A DNA stretch of 64,000 bases. Origin: Paenibacillus pinihumi DSM 23905 = JCM 16419 (GTDB lineage Bacteria > Bacillota > Bacilli > Paenibacillales > Paenibacillaceae). How positions within the stretch are numbered: position 1 is the first letter of the stretch; the number at the start of each line of letters is the position of its first letter. Both the position numbers and the translations under genes were made by a program. This document shows, piece by piece, positions 1 to 8,267 of the stretch. The stretch lies in assembly GCF_000422505.1 (NCBI RefSeq), contig NZ_KE383865.1:220726-284725 (forward strand). The letters are read 5' to 3'. The notes under the pieces were generated by a model, which saw nothing but the letters and a program-made list of their open reading frames with translations, ran no database searches and had not been told where the DNA came from.

Positions 1-62
1 AGGCATTATCTTTTTTGCCGGGAGTTGTGCTTATTGTAATGGGCTGTTTCAAACTGTTATAG
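1..62 (+). CDS. C-terminal end of a membrane protein (probably YtaF-like sporulation membrane protein), partial
   Basis: Only the last 19 codons are in the window; the reading frame is open from base 3 and stops at TAG 60-62. The peptide is almost entirely hydrophobic (it begins ALSFLPGVVLIVMG and ends CFKLL), as expected of a terminal transmembrane helix. In Bacillus subtilis the gene immediately before coaE is ytaF, a sporulation membrane protein, which fits. The identification rests on position and hydrophobicity alone, so it is tentative. Confidence 0.5.
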   Translation, partial: ALSFLPGVVLIVMGCFKLL

Positions 63-124
63 GACACAATAGAAAAAGATTTAAGGGCGGGTCAAATCAA
101 GATATTGCAGGAATGAGGTGAAGC

Positions 125-721
125 ATGAAAATCGGATTAACTGGCGGAATCGCCTGTGGCAAAAGCACCGTTGGAACGATGCTGGTCCAGCGCGGGGCGG
201 CGCTTGTTGATGCTGACCAAGTCGCCAGGGAAGTCGTATTCCCTGGTGAACCTGCGCTCGGTGAGATTGCTGCTTTGTTCGGACAAGAAGTGCTTCAGGC
301 TGACGGAACATTAAATCGGGGCGCTCTTGGGGCGATTGTATTTAATGATGAGGACAAGCGGCGGCAGCTTGAGCAAATCCTGCACCCTGCCATTCGATCA
401 AGGATGAGGGAGCGGATTGCACGGCATGAGGAGAAGTATCCATCAGTGCCGATATTTGCTGATGTGCCGCTGTTGTATGAGACTGGACAGGACAAGCTCT
501 ATGATAGCGTAGTGGTAGTCTATGTCCCAAGAGAACAGCAGCTTCTTCGCCTGCTGAACCGCAATCCGGAGATGGCAGAAGAACAAGCAGTCAAGCGGAT
601 TGAGGCACAGATGGACATTGAGCAAAAGAAACAGCAGGCACATTGGGTCATTGACAACAGCGGCACGCTGGAGGAAACGAAAAACCAGGTTGATGCGCTG
701 TGGGAGCGCCTTATACGATGA
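125..721 (+). CDS. coaE: Dephospho-CoA kinase
   Basis: Catalyses the last step of coenzyme A synthesis, phosphorylation of dephospho-CoA at the 3'-hydroxyl of its ribose, in the cytoplasm. The 198-aa length is normal for the family. The N-terminus MKIGLTGGIACGKSTV holds the P-loop (GGIACGKS), followed by DADQVAREVV and, near residue 115, the ADVPLLYE motif of the CoA-binding domain. The ATG at 125 is preceded by a GAGGTGAAG ribosome site. The stop codon overlaps the start of the next gene, so the two are probably co-transcribed and coupled. The order with the YtaF-like tail resembles the Bacillus polA-mutM-ytaF-coaE cluster. Confidence 0.97.
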   Translation: MKIGLTGGIACGKSTVGTMLVQRGAALVDADQVAREVVFPGEPALGEIAALFGQEVLQADGTLNRGALGAIVFNDEDKRRQLEQILHPAIRSRMRERIARHEEKYPSVPIFADVPLLYETGQDKLYDSVVVVYVPREQQLLRLLNRNPEMAEEQAVKRIEAQMDIEQKKQQAHWVIDNSGTLEETKNQVDALWERLIR

Positions 722-1287
722 TGAGGCTTTTCCGGAAAAAGCGTGTCCTGCTGCTTTTGTTTGTCGGACTGCTGATTTTGCTTTTTGCCCGGTCAGAATG
801 GATGGGCAGATGGATGTATCCCATTCAATACATAGATGATATTAAAGCCAGCTCGCTGAATTACGAGGTTGATCCTTATCTGGTGGCGGCGATCATCCGT
901 GCAGAAAGCAATTTTGAGACTGGGCGCGAATCCCGCAAGGGGGCGCTTGGCATTATGCAGATCATGCCGGATACGGCCGACTGGATCGTGTCCAGGGCTA
1001 ATTTTACAAATGTGACGCTGGATGATGTTCATCATCGTGCAGATGTCAGTATTCAGATGGGGACCTGGTATATCAAGTCACTGGAAAAGCAATTTCAGGA
1101 CAAGAGGCCTCTTGTCATCGCTGCTTACAATGCCGGTCCCGGCAAAGTCAACCGCTGGTTGAAGGAGGAAGTATGGGACGGCGAGCTGGATACCGTCAAC
1201 CATATTCCGTATGGCGAGACAAGACGTTATGTACAGAAGGTTATTTATTATTATAATAAATACAAGGAGTTATACCCTGTGCTTTAA
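718..1287 (+). CDS. Membrane-anchored lytic transglycosylase (SLT domain)
   Basis: A 189-aa goose-lysozyme/SLT-type lytic transglycosylase that cleaves the MurNAc-GlcNAc bond of peptidoglycan. Residues 1-25 form a positively charged start followed by one hydrophobic helix, so the protein is anchored and acts outside the membrane. The catalytic Glu is in the motif AIIRAESNF, followed by the family blocks GALGIMQIMP and AAYNAGPGKVNRWL. The first of two tandem ATG codons (718) overlaps the coaE stop as ATGA. Placement after coaE is common in Paenibacillaceae-like genomes. Its exact wall target is unknown. Confidence 0.93.
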   Translation: MMRLFRKKRVLLLLFVGLLILLFARSEWMGRWMYPIQYIDDIKASSLNYEVDPYLVAAIIRAESNFETGRESRKGALGIMQIMPDTADWIVSRANFTNVTLDDVHHRADVSIQMGTWYIKSLEKQFQDKRPLVIAAYNAGPGKVNRWLKEEVWDGELDTVNHIPYGETRRYVQKVIYYYNKYKELYPVL

Positions 1288-1445
1288 CTTGATATGGCGA
1301 CCGGTTGACGGATCAGTTTAGAGCTGAAGCTAAATTAATTGTTGATGATATGAAATTGCGCCTGATCATATCGATTCCAAGTTGAAGAAAGCCTTGGCCG
1401 CCGCATATCAGTTGCGGACAGCCAAAGCTTTCGAAAAAGACGATA

Positions 1446-1664
1446 TTATTTGTATTGACCGGCAAGAGATTGCTCGGCGATTTGTACCAGCTTACGAGTG
1501 ATGTAACCCCCCAGGGATCCAGCATCACGAGTAGCCATGTTACCGTAGTAACCGTCTTGTGGAATCGTAATACCCAGTTCTTGTGCAACCTCGTATTTCA
1601 TTTGGTCGAGGGCTGCAGTAGCTTGAGGTACTACCAATTGGTTGCTGCTGCGTTGTGAGCTCAT
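1446..1664 (-). CDS. Alpha/beta-type small acid-soluble spore protein
   Basis: A 72-aa protein of the alpha/beta SASP family, which coats spore DNA in the forespore and protects it from UV and heat; it is degraded by GPR protease at germination. The family signature is clear: a central KYEVAQELGI block containing the GPR cleavage-site Glu, and the C-terminal block AGSLGGYITRKLV. The start has a strong AAGGAGGTGAA ribosome site. It is monocistronic and on the opposite strand to its neighbours, with a forespore-type promoter upstream. Confidence 0.95.
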   Translation of the reverse strand: MSSQRSSNQLVVPQATAALDQMKYEVAQELGITIPQDGYYGNMATRDAGSLGGYITRKLVQIAEQSLAGQYK

Positions 1665-1693
1665 TTAGTTCACCTCCTTGCAGTTGGTAACAG

Positions 1694-1723
1694 TATTATG
1701 TGCCGCATTTTCAGACTTCATAC
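1694..1723 (-). promoter_or_regulatory. Sigma-G/sigma-F type promoter for the SASP gene
   Basis: Read on the minus strand, GTATG (complement of 1719-1723) and CATAATA (complement of 1694-1700) are 18 bases apart. This fits the forespore consensus GHATR-N18-CATHHTA at every specified position. It lies 30 bases upstream of the SASP start codon, leaving room for the ribosome site. Confidence 0.7.
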
Positions 1724-1803
1724 AACATTGATTCATAAAAAAGCATGGTAAAACCTAACAAACTTTTACAACTAAACGAATAGGAAAAGGAGGGAAATGA
1801 CCT

Positions 1804-2283
1804 GTGAAATGTCCCTATTGTGATAACGGCGGTACGAAGGTACTTGATTCCCGGCCCGCCAATGAAAACAAATCGATCCGTCGCAGACGTGAATGCGAGC
1901 GCTGCAGCAGAAGATTTACGACCTTTGAGATGATTGAGGAAACGCCCCTGATCGTAATTAAAAAGGATGGCAGCCGCGAGGAATTTAGCCGTGACAAGAT
2001 GTTGCGCGGATTGATCCGGGCTTGCGAGAAGCGGCCGGTTTCCGTCGAGAAGCTGGAGGTTATTGTGTCCGAGGTCGAAAAGGAGCTGCGCACAACAGCC
2101 CAGGCCGAGGTGGAAAGCTTTGCGATTGGTGAAATTGTCATGGAGCAGCTTTATCCAATTGATGAAGTCGCCTATGTCCGCTTTGCATCGGTGTATAGAC
2201 AGTTCAAGGATATTAATATGTTTATGAAGGAATTGAACAATCTGTTGTCCAAGCACCCGCTTGCGGGCAATGATAACGGGTGA
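1804..2283 (+). CDS. nrdR: Transcriptional repressor NrdR
   Basis: A 159-aa zinc-ribbon/ATP-cone repressor that senses ATP and dATP and represses ribonucleotide reductase operons by binding NrdR boxes. The N-terminal zinc ribbon is formed by MKCPYC and CERC; the linker [17 protein letters not shown] and the ATP-cone block after residue 49 ([11 protein letters not shown]) are typical. The start is a GTG with an AGGAGG ribosome site. The length matches the family. It is followed by an intrinsic terminator and stands alone. Confidence 0.97.
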   Translation: MKCPYCDNGGTKVLDSRPANENKSIRRRRECERCSRRFTTFEMIEETPLIVIKKDGSREEFSRDKMLRGLIRACEKRPVSVEKLEVIVSEVEKELRTTAQAEVESFAIGEIVMEQLYPIDEVAYVRFASVYRQFKDINMFMKELNNLLSKHPLAGNDNG

Positions 2284-2312
2284 AGCCCGCCGGAGTGACC
2301 CGCAAGTTGAAG

Positions 2313-2357
2313 AAGCCGCCAGGCTGCCGCTGATATGTGGAGCTTGGAGGCTTTTTT
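2313..2357 (+). terminator. Intrinsic terminator after nrdR
   Basis: AAGCCGCCAGGCT and AGCTTGGAGGCTT pair at 11 of 13 positions and are followed by a run of T. The rest of the space to the next gene (2358-2530) holds no convincing gene. Confidence 0.65.
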
Positions 2358-2530
2358 GCTTGAACAGTATGAATGGCGAATTTTATCTGATACTATATAG
2401 GCATATCTTGATCTGGAGGCGTTCATATGAAGTACACAATTCAAGAGCGGGCACAAAAAAATGGGGAAGCCGTATCACTGGCCCTGTAAACTGCGAGTAT
2501 TCCCCTGATTGATGAAGGGGCTAGTTTGAA

Positions 2531-3904
2531 TTGAGAACTATTTTTGCAGGCGGGATTCCAAAACCGGTTATTTGGCTTGGATGCCTTGCATTTTTTAGTG
2601 TATTGAATGAAACGGTATTTAACGTATCTCTCCCGGATATTGCTGCTGCGTTCGGTATCCAGCCGTCAGTGGCAAATTGGGTCAATACGAGCTTTATTCT
2701 GACGTTTGCCATTGGAACGGCTGTATATGGCAAGCTGTCGGATGTGTACGGAGTCAAAAAGCTGCTGCTTATCGGGCTGCTATTGTACGGAGCCGGATCA
2801 GCGGCCGGAGCATTGCTGCACTTCTGGTATCCGGCAGTGATTATCGCGCGCCTGATTCAGGGAGCCGGGATAGCAGCGGTGCCCGCACTTATTATGGTTA
2901 TCATTGCCAAGAGTATTGAGCCGGAGCATCAGGGCAAAGCCTTCGGCATTCTCGGATCAATGATTGCTTTCGGCGAAGGAATTGGTCCGGTTATTGGCGG
3001 AATCGTCACCGGCTATCTTCATTGGTTTTACCTGTTTCTCCTGCCGATGGTGACTCTGCTGACAATACCGTTTGTCATCCGTGTTCTGCCGGATGAGCAG
3101 GTGAAAAAGGGGAAGATGGATACGGCCGGAGCGTTATGGCTGACGCTTGGGGTTGCCGCGTTTACGATGTTCACAACAACACACCAGTGGGCTTTGCTCG
3201 TTGCCAGCATCCTGCTGCTTGCTGTGTTTATGGTGCATATCCGTCGTGTGGAGCAGCCGTTTATTGATCCTGGCCTGTTTCGAAGAATCCCGTTCATGGC
3301 GAATCTTCTTTCTGCAAGCCTGTTGCTTGGGACAACAGCCGGATATATCTCCATGGTTCCTTATATGATGAGGGATGTCTATGACATGGATGCAGGCATG
3401 ATTGGGCTTGGGATTTTATTCCCCGGCACTGCGAGTGTCATCCTGTTCGGCATGGCCGGCGGGGTCTTGACGGATAAGCGTGGCACTGTATTCACGATGC
3501 TTGCAGGACTTGGCATGCTGGGGGCCGGCTTTGTCATTGCGGCACTGTTTGCTGATCGTCATCCATGGTTGATTTCCGTGGCGACGGTACTGATATTTGG
3601 CGGGTTGTCGTTTGTAAAGACGGTTATTTCGGCGAGTGCCGCGGCTTCACTCGGGGAGGAAGAAGCGGGGGAAGGAATGGGCATGCTGGGCTTTACCTGT
3701 TTCCTGGCGGAAGGAATAGGGGTAGCTGTTGTTGGCGGCCTGCTGGTCCAGCCGTGGCTTCGCGCTCAGCTGATTCCCGTTTTGACGCAGACATCTGCAT
3801 TCCTGTACAGCAATCTGCTGCTGATTTTGCTGGCAGCCGTTGCTATGGGTGGTTTGGTCTATTTAATGGCTTTTAGATGGAAAGTGGCTGCCAAGGCAGA
3901 GTAA
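2531..3904 (+). CDS. MFS transporter, multidrug-efflux type
   Basis: A 457-aa polytopic membrane protein with about 14 hydrophobic segments, which fits the DHA2-type drug:proton antiporters. The N-terminal FFSVLNETVFNVSLPDI segment resembles motif D1, and the loop near residue 75 (GKLSDVYGVKKLLL) is motif A, the hallmark of the superfamily. IARLIQGAGIAAVPAL corresponds to motif B in helix 4 and GIGPVIGGI to motif C in helix 5, which marks exporters. The TTG at 2531 has a GGGG ribosome site. The substrate cannot be read from the sequence; Tet(L)/Tet38-like exporters are the nearest idea. Confidence 0.88.
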   Translation: MRTIFAGGIPKPVIWLGCLAFFSVLNETVFNVSLPDIAAAFGIQPSVANWVNTSFILTFAIGTAVYGKLSDVYGVKKLLLIGLLLYGAGSAAGALLHFWYPAVIIARLIQGAGIAAVPALIMVIIAKSIEPEHQGKAFGILGSMIAFGEGIGPVIGGIVTGYLHWFYLFLLPMVTLLTIPFVIRVLPDEQVKKGKMDTAGALWLTLGVAAFTMFTTTHQWALLVASILLLAVFMVHIRRVEQPFIDPGLFRRIPFMANLLSASLLLGTTAGYISMVPYMMRDVYDMDAGMIGLGILFPGTASVILFGMAGGVLTDKRGTVFTMLAGLGMLGAGFVIAALFADRHPWLISVATVLIFGGLSFVKTVISASAAASLGEEEAGEGMGMLGFTCFLAEGIGVAVVGGLLVQPWLRAQLIPVLTQTSAFLYSNLLLILLAAVAMGGLVYLMAFRWKVAAKAE

Positions 3905-3926
3905 ATGGATGCAATTAATTTAAGAA

Positions 3927-3974
3927 AAGCAGGAGCTACTGGCCATTGAAGGCCATTAGCTGCTGCTTCTTTTT
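3927..3974 (+). terminator. Intrinsic terminator after the MFS gene
   Basis: An 18-base stem beginning AAGCAGGAGCTA pairs at 16 positions around an ATTGAA loop and is followed by a T-rich tail. It may serve both the MFS gene and the convergent operon on the minus strand. Confidence 0.75.
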
Positions 3975-4022
3975 GTTTATTTTACTCATGGGGTTATTTA
4001 CCAGGGAATCTCGGCGTTCGTC

Positions 4023-4346
4023 TTAGTCCTGCTCCTTAAAAGCATCCTTAAATACGGATAGTGCCGCTGCCGCTTTCGGCCAGCCGGAGTAGAAGGCCAG
4101 GTGGGTAATGGCTTCTGCCAATTCATCTGTCGTTAAGCCATTCTCTCTTGCCAGCCGCAGATGGTAAGGAAGCTGCTCTGTGCTCCCTCCGGCGATTAAC
4201 GCAGCCACAGTTACAAGACTGCGATCCCTGAGTGACAGCTCTTCACGTCTCCACAAGTCTCCGAATAATACCTTTTCCGAATAATGAACGAATTGTTCTG
4301 CGACATCTCCAAACAGTTCACGGGCAGAGGAAATATTTTTTTCCAT
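4023..4346 (-). CDS. Carboxymuconolactone decarboxylase family protein
   Basis: A 107-aa all-helical protein. The block LSLRDRSLVTVAALIAGG followed by LPYHLRLARENGLTTDEL and the end HLAFYSGWPKAAAAL are typical of gamma-carboxymuconolactone decarboxylase-like proteins. It lacks the CxxC of AhpD, so a peroxidase role is unlikely. I chose the internal ATG (MEKNISS) because upstream codons overlap the preceding tautomerase gene and look non-coding. It is the second gene of a two-gene operon. A role in aromatic or quinone metabolism or detoxification is inferred from the family only. Confidence 0.87.
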   Translation of the reverse strand: MEKNISSARELFGDVAEQFVHYSEKVLFGDLWRREELSLRDRSLVTVAALIAGGSTEQLPYHLRLARENGLTTDELAEAITHLAFYSGWPKAAAALSVFKDAFKEQD

Positions 4347-4347
4347 A

Positions 4348-4764
4348 TCAGACTTCTTCCTTCCTGACAGGCTGCCGCTGCTGCAGCATTTGTGCCACGC
4401 CATTTCCGAATGACCAGTCTTCAAATTCCGTACCCACCAGCACGATAAATACATCCTCTTGCCGAATGCCCAAATTAAGGTTCAACTGATCAGCCAATGT
4501 GGCGTAAAAGCTGGTCTTCTGTTCTGTGCTTCTTCCGGATTTTAGCGTAATTTGAATATACAATAATCCGTTACTGCGTTCGATATTCAAATAATTCGGG
4601 CTGTAAAAAAATTCGCTTGCCTTATGTGCATGGAAAACTTGAAAATAATCATCTTCCGGGACATTAAAATGCTGGACAAGTGCCTTCATGATGGTTTCGC
4701 TAATGATTGAAAGTTGCTTTGTATCGTAGTGGTTTTCCCTATAGCTGACACGTATGAAAGGCAT
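4348..4764 (-). CDS. Tautomerase family protein (4-oxalocrotonate tautomerase-like)
   Basis: A 138-aa protein starting MPFIRV; the proline directly after the start methionine is the catalytic base of the tautomerase superfamily. The length and internal layout suggest a fused beta-alpha-beta pair, as in the 120-140-aa tautomerase_2-like members, rather than a short 62-aa 4-OT. Its stop codon lies beside the start of the CMD-family gene, and a LysR regulator is divergently transcribed 111 bp away, so the three genes form one regulatory unit. The substrate is unknown. Confidence 0.85.
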   Translation of the reverse strand: MPFIRVSYRENHYDTKQLSIISETIMKALVQHFNVPEDDYFQVFHAHKASEFFYSPNYLNIERSNGLLYIQITLKSGRSTEQKTSFYATLADQLNLNLGIRQEDVFIVLVGTEFEDWSFGNGVAQMLQQRQPVRKEEV

Positions 4765-4875
4765 GGACGTTCACTCCTTTAGTTTTGGATGACTTCATTT
4801 TACTTCGTTTATCTTAATTTATATAATTGATTTAATTCATAAACTTGTTCAATTTTATCGATGGAGGTTAGCCAG

Positions 4876-5754
4876 ATGGACTTAAAAGAACTGATCGCCT
4901 TTCAAACCATTTTGCAGGAAGGGACCTTTTCTAAAGCAGCGGAGAAACTGAATTATGCTCAATCCACAGTTACGAATCAGATTAAACGGCTGGAAAAGGA
5001 GATGGGCGTTCAGCTTTTTCAACGGAACTGGGAGGCGGAACTAACGGAATCCGGGCGAATTATGGCTCAGGAGATTGACAAGCTGATTCAGCACTGGAAT
5101 TATGTATCCCAGCAGGCGAAGCAATTACAGCGGGAGGAGATCGGCAGCATCCGGGTTGGCGGGCTGGAATCCATGATGGAAGCTGTATTCCCTGCGGTGC
5201 TAGGCAAGTTCCGGGAACTCAAGCCGGGAGTATCCGGCCATTTTGTTAGCGGCAACACCGATTTGCTCTCACAGTCCATTTTGGACCGGCAGTTGGATTT
5301 TGCGGTCTGTGGGGAACCTGAAGCAGCGTCTTCCTTTTATTTTGAAAGGCTGTATGATGAGCAGATCACCTTTGTTGTGACGGACCATCATCCGCTTGCT
5401 GGCAGAGAGGGTCTTGCTTTTGCAGATCTTCTGGAGTATCCGATTGTAAGAGGCGGGAGCACCTGTCTCTATTATTTGCGGCTGTCCAAGCAGCTTATGC
5501 GTTATTCACATGCGCCGCTTATGCATATCGTCAACCAAATCTCAGCTATTCCGGGATTCGTAAGGAACACAGACTTTGTAGGAGCGGTTCTTAATTCCAC
5601 GAAGCTGAGCAGCGGCCTTGTGAGGATTAATGTTGATCTGGAGGAGGGCTTAATTCCGGTCGGCTTGCTGATGCTTCGGAAGCATGAGTATGTTTCCGGA
5701 ACTAACAAGCTTTTCATGGATTTGGTTAGGGAGGAGATCCGGCCTTTATTTTAA
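4876..5754 (+). CDS. LysR family transcriptional regulator
   Basis: A 292-aa regulator. Residues 1-60 form the LysR winged helix-turn-helix (MDLKELIAFQTILQEG, then SKAAEKLNYAQSTVTNQI), followed by a linker helix and a type-2 periplasmic-binding-protein-like effector domain. ATG 4876 is preferred over ATG 4861 because GGAGG at 4863-4867 is well spaced for it. It lies divergent to the tautomerase/CMD operon, the usual arrangement for a LysR regulator and its target; the shared 111-bp spacer is the likely operator. The effector is unknown. Confidence 0.93.
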   Translation: MDLKELIAFQTILQEGTFSKAAEKLNYAQSTVTNQIKRLEKEMGVQLFQRNWEAELTESGRIMAQEIDKLIQHWNYVSQQAKQLQREEIGSIRVGGLESMMEAVFPAVLGKFRELKPGVSGHFVSGNTDLLSQSILDRQLDFAVCGEPEAASSFYFERLYDEQITFVVTDHHPLAGREGLAFADLLEYPIVRGGSTCLYYLRLSKQLMRYSHAPLMHIVNQISAIPGFVRNTDFVGAVLNSTKLSSGLVRINVDLEEGLIPVGLLMLRKHEYVSGTNKLFMDLVREEIRPLF

Positions 5755-5766
5755 TGCATGGAAAAT

Positions 5767-5795
5767 GTGGTCCATATCTTGGTGATGCGGACCAC
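5767..5795 (+). terminator. Hairpin after the LysR gene
   Basis: GTGGTCC and GGACCAC pair around a 15-base loop just after the stop codon; a second short stem follows at 5804-5821. There is no long T run, so termination strength is uncertain. From 5822 to about 6010 the AT-rich sequence holds no gene that I can see. Confidence 0.45.
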
Positions 5796-6014
5796 AAAGA
5801 ACCCGGCTTTGCTTTAAGCCGAAAATTGAATTGGATTCATCATTAAAACCCCTGAAAGTACCTCAACTGAGTAAAATACCCCAGTAATTTAAACGAATTC
5901 GCACACTATGATTTGAGTATAAGCCGCTAGAAATTGCATATCCAGTATTCCTTTAATTTGCTAAAATGCTAAAGCTATGCTTGAACTATTAATTTAAAAA
6001 CAGGAAATAAAGCA

Positions 6015-6043
6015 TAGACAAAACGAACATTTGTTCCTATAAT
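6015..6043 (+). promoter_or_regulatory. Sigma-A promoter of the RNA polymerase/tail island
   Basis: TAGACA (6015-6020) and TATAAT (6038-6043) are separated by exactly 17 bases. It lies about 150 bases before the start of the RNA polymerase gene and is the only strong promoter I see at the left end of the island. The LexA-like operator occupies its spacer. Confidence 0.7.
6024..6037 (+). promoter_or_regulatory. LexA (SOS)-like operator between -35 and -10
   Basis: CGAACATTTGTTCC matches the Bacillus LexA box CGAACRNRYGTTYG at 12 of 14 positions and contains the core GAAC-N4-GTTC palindrome. It ends directly before the -10 box, so a bound repressor would block RNA polymerase. A phage-type repressor with similar specificity cannot be excluded. 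Confidence 0.55.
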
Positions 6044-6051
6044 AGAAATAT

Positions 6052-6066
6052 GTTCCTATTAGGAAC
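6052..6066 (+). promoter_or_regulatory. Palindrome GTTCCTATTAGGAAC downstream of the promoter
   Basis: A 15-base perfect inverted repeat (7-base arms) lies just after the predicted transcription start. Its left arm repeats the TGTTCCTAT found across the promoter at 6032-6040. It may be a second operator or an RNA hairpin in the leader; the sequence alone does not decide. Confidence 0.4.
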
Positions 6067-6196
6067 TTATTTTATATAAAGTTTGATAAACGGAACTATT
6101 TATTGTTGTCATATACTATTCTTATTCAATTGCCGAAGCAGAGGCCTCTAACAAACACGTATGGCTTCATTAGACAAAAAGAAAAAGGGGATGAAT

Positions 6197-7831
6197 ATGA
6201 AGCAAAGGAAACAGAATCGTCAACATTATATTTTTAAAATTCACACGACCAGATTGAAAAATAATGATTGGAGCCTGAATCTGACGCCGGAGGAGGCGAG
6301 AAGTAACAATGAGGTTGTAGCTGTCTCGGATAGTCAGGCGATCAGCTTTGTCCGGGAATTGGCAGGTCATGTACTCACAGAAGACAAGCTGGAGGCAGTG
6401 GAGTTAAGAATCCGGACCATCAAACAGTTCAAGTCAGGCAAAGCGAGCAGGCAAGAGCTGGTCCGCCTCTTTCAGCGTCTTGATGAACTGTTATTCATTC
6501 AAGATTATTTATTTCTGGTTGTAGATTCCCATAAAGATTTCGATCGTGCAAATCAAGGCTTCTTGATCAATGGAAGGCAGTTCCATCGTTTATATGGTAC
6601 GGCTAACGGAGTAAAGAAGGGAACAATCGTCTACGTCAGCGACCGGGTCTATGCGGGATTGAGCAAAAAAATCAATAATGGCCGAAACCTGTCAGTTCCG
6701 CTTGTGCCAGCCAAGCTGGAGGCTTACAAAGCGCTTGCCAGTAGCGCTAGTCAACCGGTAACAGAACCGGGCGGCATGATTGTGGCACAAGATTACGTAC
6801 ATACCATTTTGGCTGACATCGTACGTATTCGGGATGGTGACTTGAAGATACCTGTTTTGTCTGAGGAGATAGACTATGAAGTTTCCTTCAACATTAATGA
6901 CGGATATGGCTTGATCTCTCCTGAGCTGAGTCGCAGGTGGGCGGATGATCTGGGCCTGACGTATTTGCCAGCAGGCTTTTGTATAAGAAACAGCTTTATG
7001 AAGGGAATGCTGTTCACTTTTGATTTTCACAAGTTTGCCCGGGAAATTGCCGGGTCGGATGAAATTACAGATGTGTGGGGAGACCGTCAATTCGTATTTG
7101 ACGCACAATTGATTGTGACAGCTTCGATGCTCAAACTATGGGGCAGCTACACAAATATGGAGCACTATCTGGAATGCTGCCGCAAGAGCGGTTATACATT
7201 TCGGGTAACAAAGGCGACACCGGAGAAGCTGGAGAATTGCCGCAATTTGAATTATCAGTTCATTCAGTCGCTCCCTTTAACGGAGGAGGCACTGGACAGG
7301 CTTATTGAACCTACCGTGAATGACATCAAAGCTGTGCTCGGAGATGATTGGCGGAAAAGTCTGTTGTTCCTTAAAGGAACGCATCTGACAGATAAGCATG
7401 TAACAACATTGGAATATGATTTTGCCCAGGCTCTAATGGCTGCACCTGAGATGATCCGGGACCCGTTCGTGAGAGCCAAGATCCGGGAACGAATTGATAA
7501 GCGGATTCAGGATGCAAAGTTAGGCCAAGTAAAGGTGCAGGGGAATTACAGTATTATTGCAGGTGACCCGTATGCTTTATGCCAGAGTCTATTCGGGATA
7601 ACCGTAACAGGATTGCTGAGGGCAGGGGAGTTTTACTCCGCATACTGGAACGAAAAGAAAGTAAAGAAGGCTGCCTGTTTCAGAGCGCCTATGACTTGCC
7701 ACAACAACAACCGTATTCTGCGTTTCAAGAAAACTTCCGAAATGTTGAAATGGTATCGCTATATGGATACAGTCACAATCTTTAATAGCTGGGACACAAC
7801 CACCCATGCTCTAAATGGGGCGGATATGGAT
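6197..7831 (+). CDS. YonO-like single-subunit RNA polymerase, exon 1 (N-terminal 545 aa)
   Basis: First part of a predicted one-polypeptide DNA-dependent RNA polymerase with the double-psi beta-barrel fold shared by YonO of phage SPbeta and eukaryotic RdRPs. Around residues 234-265 the blocks NDGYGLISPELS and AGFCIRNSFMKG correspond to the DGxGxIS and P-x-x-FQIR-x-x-x-KG motifs of the RdRP family. The exon ends ...NGADMD, which aligns with NADFDGDQ of multisubunit beta-prime. Without splicing, translation stops four codons later at TGA 7844. ATG 6197 has a GGGG ribosome site; ATG 6161 and 6191 are in frame but badly spaced. The spliced protein is 917 aa against about 905 for YonO. The assignment is from motif recognition and was not searched. 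Confidence 0.8.
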
Positions 7832-8267
7832 GAATGCACAGCATGAGCAGCCAAGGCGGATAGCACTTCGCAGCTGCAAGCAGAAGCAAGTCCCCTGCAG
7901 CCGCAAGGCTGCAGTGACAACCCGGTGAACCTGCACAGGCAGGGTGTGTCTGCTGCTGGCCCTGAATGAACGTCATTCACAGTTGCCAATGCAGAACCAA
8001 GATGCTAACGGTGAACAGCTACAGCCAGTTGAAATGAGCTATCTAAATTCAGACGGCCATGCCAATACCGTGCCAAGCCGGAGCAGAAATGCGCCGGAAG
8101 GTGTAACGACTAGGATAGACCCCCTACGTTCAGCAAGCATGCTGAATAAGGAGATGAAATCCGTACATGGCAGGTGAAATTCCTGTTGTGGAAGTGCCGG
8201 GCAGCCCATGCGGCTGAAGAGATAGTCTAGTCCCTTTGGAAATACTGCGAAAGCAGGGGTAGATACG
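7832..8267 (+). ncRNA. Group I self-splicing intron in the RNA polymerase gene
   Basis: The 436-nt segment shows group I core elements. A P7 pair GACTA (8108-8112) / TAGTC (8223-8227) sits in the familiar contexts GGAAGGTG...GACTA and AAGAGATAGTCTAGTCC. There is a P5/P4-like stretch ending TGCCAAGCC, a P6-like CCGG...CCGG hairpin, a P2-like hairpin with a GCAA loop (7895-7914), and a P9-like CTGC-GAAA-GCAG hairpin (8245-8256). The 5' exon ends in U and the intron ends in G, as the class requires. Removal joins GAT (Asp) in frame to AGT GAT (Ser-Asp), giving the DMDSD active-site motif. No homing endonuclease is encoded. I could not place P1 with certainty; GTCC at 7890-7893 is one candidate guide. 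Confidence 0.88.

Noticed and set aside
2261-2512. A short gene between nrdR and the MFS transporter
   Set aside because: The frame has no ribosome site, runs through the nrdR terminator and gives an unlikely protein.
7944-8177. A 77-codon frame inside the intron as a homing endonuclease
   Set aside because: It is too short, has no LAGLIDADG, GIY-YIG or HNH motif, and overlaps structural core elements of the intron.
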